Origin: CAIYHK01 sp964638795
GTDB taxonomy: Bacteria; Actinomycetota; Acidimicrobiia; Acidimicrobiales; Ilumatobacteraceae
Length of the DNA: 23,711 nt
NCBI GenBank assembly: GCA_964638795.1
Contig: CAZXAX010000027.1
Location: forward strand, 1-23,711
Direction of reading: 5' to 3'
Shown: positions 21,857 to 23,711 of the stretch, piece by piece
How the letters are laid out: each line of letters opens with the position of its first letter
Position numbering within the stretch: the first letter of the stretch is position 1
Notes under the pieces: generated by a model
Databases searched by the model: none
Seen by the model: only the letters and a program-made list of their open reading frames with translations
Told to the model about the DNA's origin: nothing
Program-made: the position numbers and the translations under genes

Positions 21857-22264
21857 ATGACCAGCAAGAAAAACCGCGCACGAGTTGCCAAAACCGATAA
21901 GCGCAAGATCCGCAAAAAGCCAAGCGCATTGACCATCGAGTCAATTGAATACGTTGACTACAAAGACATCTCGCTTTTGCAGCGATTCATGTCAGACCGT
22001 TCAAAGATCCGCGGCCGTGAAGTGAACGGCAACACTGTTCAACAACAGCGCGACATCTCAAATGCCGTGAAGAATGCGCGAGAGATGGCCCTTTTGCCTT
22101 ATGCCAAGCGAGTAGCAAGCGTGCGCGCTGGCCGCGGCGAGCGCCGTAATGAAGAGCAGGCGACAGAGAACACCGCACCAGAAGTTGATGCAGTTCCAGC
22201 AATTGATGACCTGAACATCGAAGGCGTAACGGTTGAGACCGCCGCCGAAGCAACGGAGGCATGA
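21857..22264 (+). CDS. rpsR: 30S ribosomal protein S18 with acidic C-terminal extension
   Basis: The first 84 residues are a standard S18: basic N-terminus without zinc-binding cysteines, YVDYKDISLLQRFMSDRSKI, RGREVNGNTVQQQRDISNAVKNAREMALLPY. After YAKR at 82-85 the protein continues for about 50 residues rich in Glu, Ala, Thr and Val, ending TVETAAEATEA. S18 is usually 70-90 residues, so this tail is unusual. The ATG at 21857 has AAGGAAA upstream. It lies between ssb and rplI in the normal order. Confidence 0.95.
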   Translation: MTSKKNRARVAKTDKRKIRKKPSALTIESIEYVDYKDISLLQRFMSDRSKIRGREVNGNTVQQQRDISNAVKNAREMALLPYAKRVASVRAGRGERRNEEQATENTAPEVDAVPAIDDLNIEGVTVETAAEATEA

Positions 22265-22267
22265 GCC

Positions 22268-22714
22268 GTGAAAGTAATTCTTCGTTCTGACATCACAGGC
22301 GTGGGCAAGCGTGGCGACATCGTGAATGTCGCTGATGGTCATGCTCGTAACTTCTTGCTGCCACGCGGTCTGGCAATTCCAGCCAGTGATGGTGCGGTGG
22401 TGCAAGCCGGAAAGATGCGTAAGGCCCGTGATCTACGTGAAGCCAAGGATCGTGACGACGCCCGCGCTCAGGCCAACATTCTCACCGCCAAGGTGATCAC
22501 CGTTGCAGGCAAGGCCGGCAATGAGGGTCGTCTCTTTGGCTCAATCACAGCTGCGGATATCGCCACCGCGATCACCAGCCAGACCGGGATTGAGATTGAT
22601 CGTCGCAAGGTTGTCATTGGCAATCAGATCAAGACCATCGGCGAGCACGAGGTCACATTGCGGTTGCATGCCGACGTGGATGCACAGCTCAAGCTGTCCG
22701 TCACCGCAGGCTGA
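22268..22714 (+). CDS. rplI: 50S ribosomal protein L9
   Basis: A 148-residue L9. The N-terminal domain MKVILRSDITGVGKRGDIVNVADGHARNFLLPRGLA is followed by the long connecting helix (about 45-75) and a C-terminal domain with EGRLFGSITAADIA and the ending HEVTLRLHADVDAQLKLSV. It binds 23S rRNA at the base of the L1 stalk. The start is GTG at 22268, three bases after rpsR. Translation is probably coupled. Confidence 0.96.
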   Translation: MKVILRSDITGVGKRGDIVNVADGHARNFLLPRGLAIPASDGAVVQAGKMRKARDLREAKDRDDARAQANILTAKVITVAGKAGNEGRLFGSITAADIATAITSQTGIEIDRRKVVIGNQIKTIGEHEVTLRLHADVDAQLKLSVTAG

Positions 22715-22725
22715 GATCAGCAAAG

Positions 22726-22792
22726 TTGTCCACAATTGGAGAAACCCTGCTTGGGCAAGGGTTTCCCACAGGAATGGGCATGGATATCCACA
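22726..22792. promoter_or_regulatory. DnaA boxes in the rplI-dnaB spacer
   Basis: A perfect TTGTCCACA (22726-22734) and ATATCCACA (22784-22792, one mismatch) flank a hairpin. They lie 50-115 bases before the dnaB start. Outside the origin-type spacers of this window such boxes are otherwise rare, which makes chance less likely. DnaA may act on dnaB expression, or the site may only bind spare DnaA. Confidence 0.55.
22741..22765 (+). terminator. Hairpin after rplI, possible terminator or attenuator
   Basis: Eight-base arms GAAACCCT and AGGGTTTC (22741-22748 with 22758-22765) enclose a nine-base loop. No run of T follows, so a classical intrinsic terminator is doubtful. It could reduce read-through from the ribosomal operon into dnaB. 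Confidence 0.4.
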
Positions 22793-22840
22793 GGGTTATA
22801 CCCCTAGCGATCAACAGGCGTTCTCGGGCAGGGTGTTCTG

Positions 22841-23711
22841 ATGGCCAATGAGCGCAAGTCCACCCGACCCGCGGTCACCGCGCGCGTTCCGCCACACAAC
22901 ATTGATGCCGAAGCGTCATTGATAGGAGCGATGTTGCTCGCCCCTGGCGCCATTGCCAGCGCCATTGAGCAAGGGCTGTCAACTGGTGACTTCTACAAGC
23001 CGGCACACCAACACATTTACGATGCGATTCGATCCCTGAATGGTTCTTCGGAACCCGTGGACGTGGTCACTGTTGCTGACGAATTGCGCCGCAACAACCT
23101 GCTCGATGATCTCGGTGGAATCGACGCGCTCCTTGAGTTGCAAAACACAACACCGGCGATTTCTAGTGCTGATCGTTACGCGAGAATCATCCGTGATACC
23201 GCACGCCTTCGTCGCCTCATTTCGGTTGCATCTGACATTGCCGAGATCGCATATACCGAGCCCGACGATGTTTCAAAAGCAATTGACGAAGCCGAATCCA
23301 AGGTTTATGCGATTGGCAATGAAACTGCGCGTGACTCTCTCGTGTCGCTGTCACCTCTTATCAGCGAAACAATGGATCACATCACTGCCGCAAGTGAGAA
23401 TGGTTCAGCAATTACGGGTCTTGCGAGTGGTTTCCTTGAGCTCGATCGCATTTTGTCGGGCCTACAACCATCAACGCTGAATATTGTTGGCGCACGCCCC
23501 GCGATGGGTAAGTCGGCGTTTGCCATGGGGCTTGCAGTCAATGCGGCACAGAACCAAAACCTCCCGGTTGTATTTTTCTCGCTGGAAATGGGCCGCGGTG
23601 AACTCGCCAACCGAATCATCGCCAGTGAGGCGCGTGTGAATTCGACCAAGCTGCGTACTGGACAGCTTGATCCAAATGATTGGAGTCGTATCGGTCGTGC
23701 GATTAATCGTT
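22841..23711 (+). CDS. dnaB: Replicative DNA helicase DnaB, N-terminal part, cut by window edge
   Basis: The frame opens with ATG at 22841 and runs to the right edge (290 codons visible). The N-terminal helical domain (about 15-115) begins RVPPHNIDAEASLIGAMLL. The linker contains DRYARIIRDTARLRRLI (111-127). The RecA-like motor follows, with GFLELDRILSGLQP (197-210), Walker A GARPAMGKS (217-225) and SLEMGRGELANRI (247-259). DnaB forms the hexameric fork helicase loaded by DnaA at the origin. No intein is seen up to the window end; inteins in DnaB often sit at or after the Walker A region, so the unseen part remains open. Confidence 0.96.
   Translation, partial: MANERKSTRPAVTARVPPHNIDAEASLIGAMLLAPGAIASAIEQGLSTGDFYKPAHQHIYDAIRSLNGSSEPVDVVTVADELRRNNLLDDLGGIDALLELQNTTPAISSADRYARIIRDTARLRRLISVASDIAEIAYTEPDDVSKAIDEAESKVYAIGNETARDSLVSLSPLISETMDHITAASENGSAITGLASGFLELDRILSGLQPSTLNIVGARPAMGKSAFAMGLAVNAAQNQNLPVVFFSLEMGRGELANRIIASEARVNSTKLRTGQLDPNDWSRIGRAINR

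Noticed and set aside
1..23711. CRISPR arrays, insertion sequences, tRNA or rRNA genes, prophage genes
   Set aside because: No regularly spaced repeats, transposase motifs, integrase motifs or tRNA-like cloverleaf sequences were seen; the only tandem repeat is the short one within the kinase gene.

Overview
This window is the replication-origin neighbourhood of an actinobacterial chromosome. dnaN (partial) and dnaA point left. The rpmH-rnpA-yidD-yidC-jag-rsmG-parA-parB block points right. The cwlM/trxA/trxB block and the rpsF-ssb-rpsR-rplI-dnaB operon lie further right. Gene content and order (DUF6049 protein, thioredoxin system, CwlM-like protein and parB in a row; DUF5318 after the CCA enzyme; GpgS beside a dihydropteroate-synthase-like gene) match Actinobacteria. 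The moderate G+C and frequent GTG/TTG starts would suit the class Acidimicrobiia, but that rank is inference from gene style and no search was run.

Layout: 1-389 dnaN 5' part (-); 390-657 spacer with degenerate DnaA boxes and an AT-rich tract; 658-2007 dnaA (-); 2008-2291 divergent spacer with DnaA boxes and the dnaA/rpmH promoters; 2292-5332 rpmH, rnpA, yidD, yidC, jag, rsmG (+); 5334-5391 two parS sites; 5473-7135 parA-parB (+); 7031-7227 a dense cluster of consensus DnaA boxes; 7241-15125 a long minus-strand block transcribed as GNAT, DUF6049, DegV, Ser/Thr kinase, small membrane protein, trxB, trxA, cwlM-like; 15176-17848 CCA-adding enzyme, DUF5318, folB, folK (+); 17850-18602 DHPS-like gene (-); 18624-20827 gpgS and an amidohydrolase (+); 20976-22714 rpsF, ssb, rpsR, rplI (+); 22841 to the end, dnaB 5' part (+).

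How the genes work together: DnaA, the sliding clamp, SSB and DnaB carry out initiation. ParA, ParB and parS segregate the origin. RnpA and the CCA enzyme process tRNA, YidC/YidD/Jag serve membrane insertion and envelope control, and RsmG modifies 16S rRNA. The minus-strand block looks like an envelope/redox module. It resembles the mycobacterial Rv3909-Rv3915 region, but with no murJ and with a free-standing, apparently active kinase carrying the extracellular domain that mycobacteria attach to MurJ (MviN).

There is no mobile element, CRISPR array, tRNA or rRNA gene that I can support. No gene-free stretch exceeds 300 bases. No wholly new system was found. The most noteworthy signals are the spread of DnaA boxes over four replication-linked sites, a third parS inside trxB, a CwlM-like pseudo-amidase that appears to need a non-canonical start codon, the kinase/MurJ domain rearrangement, and a nearly symmetric 21-bp divergent promoter for gpgS and the DHPS-like gene.
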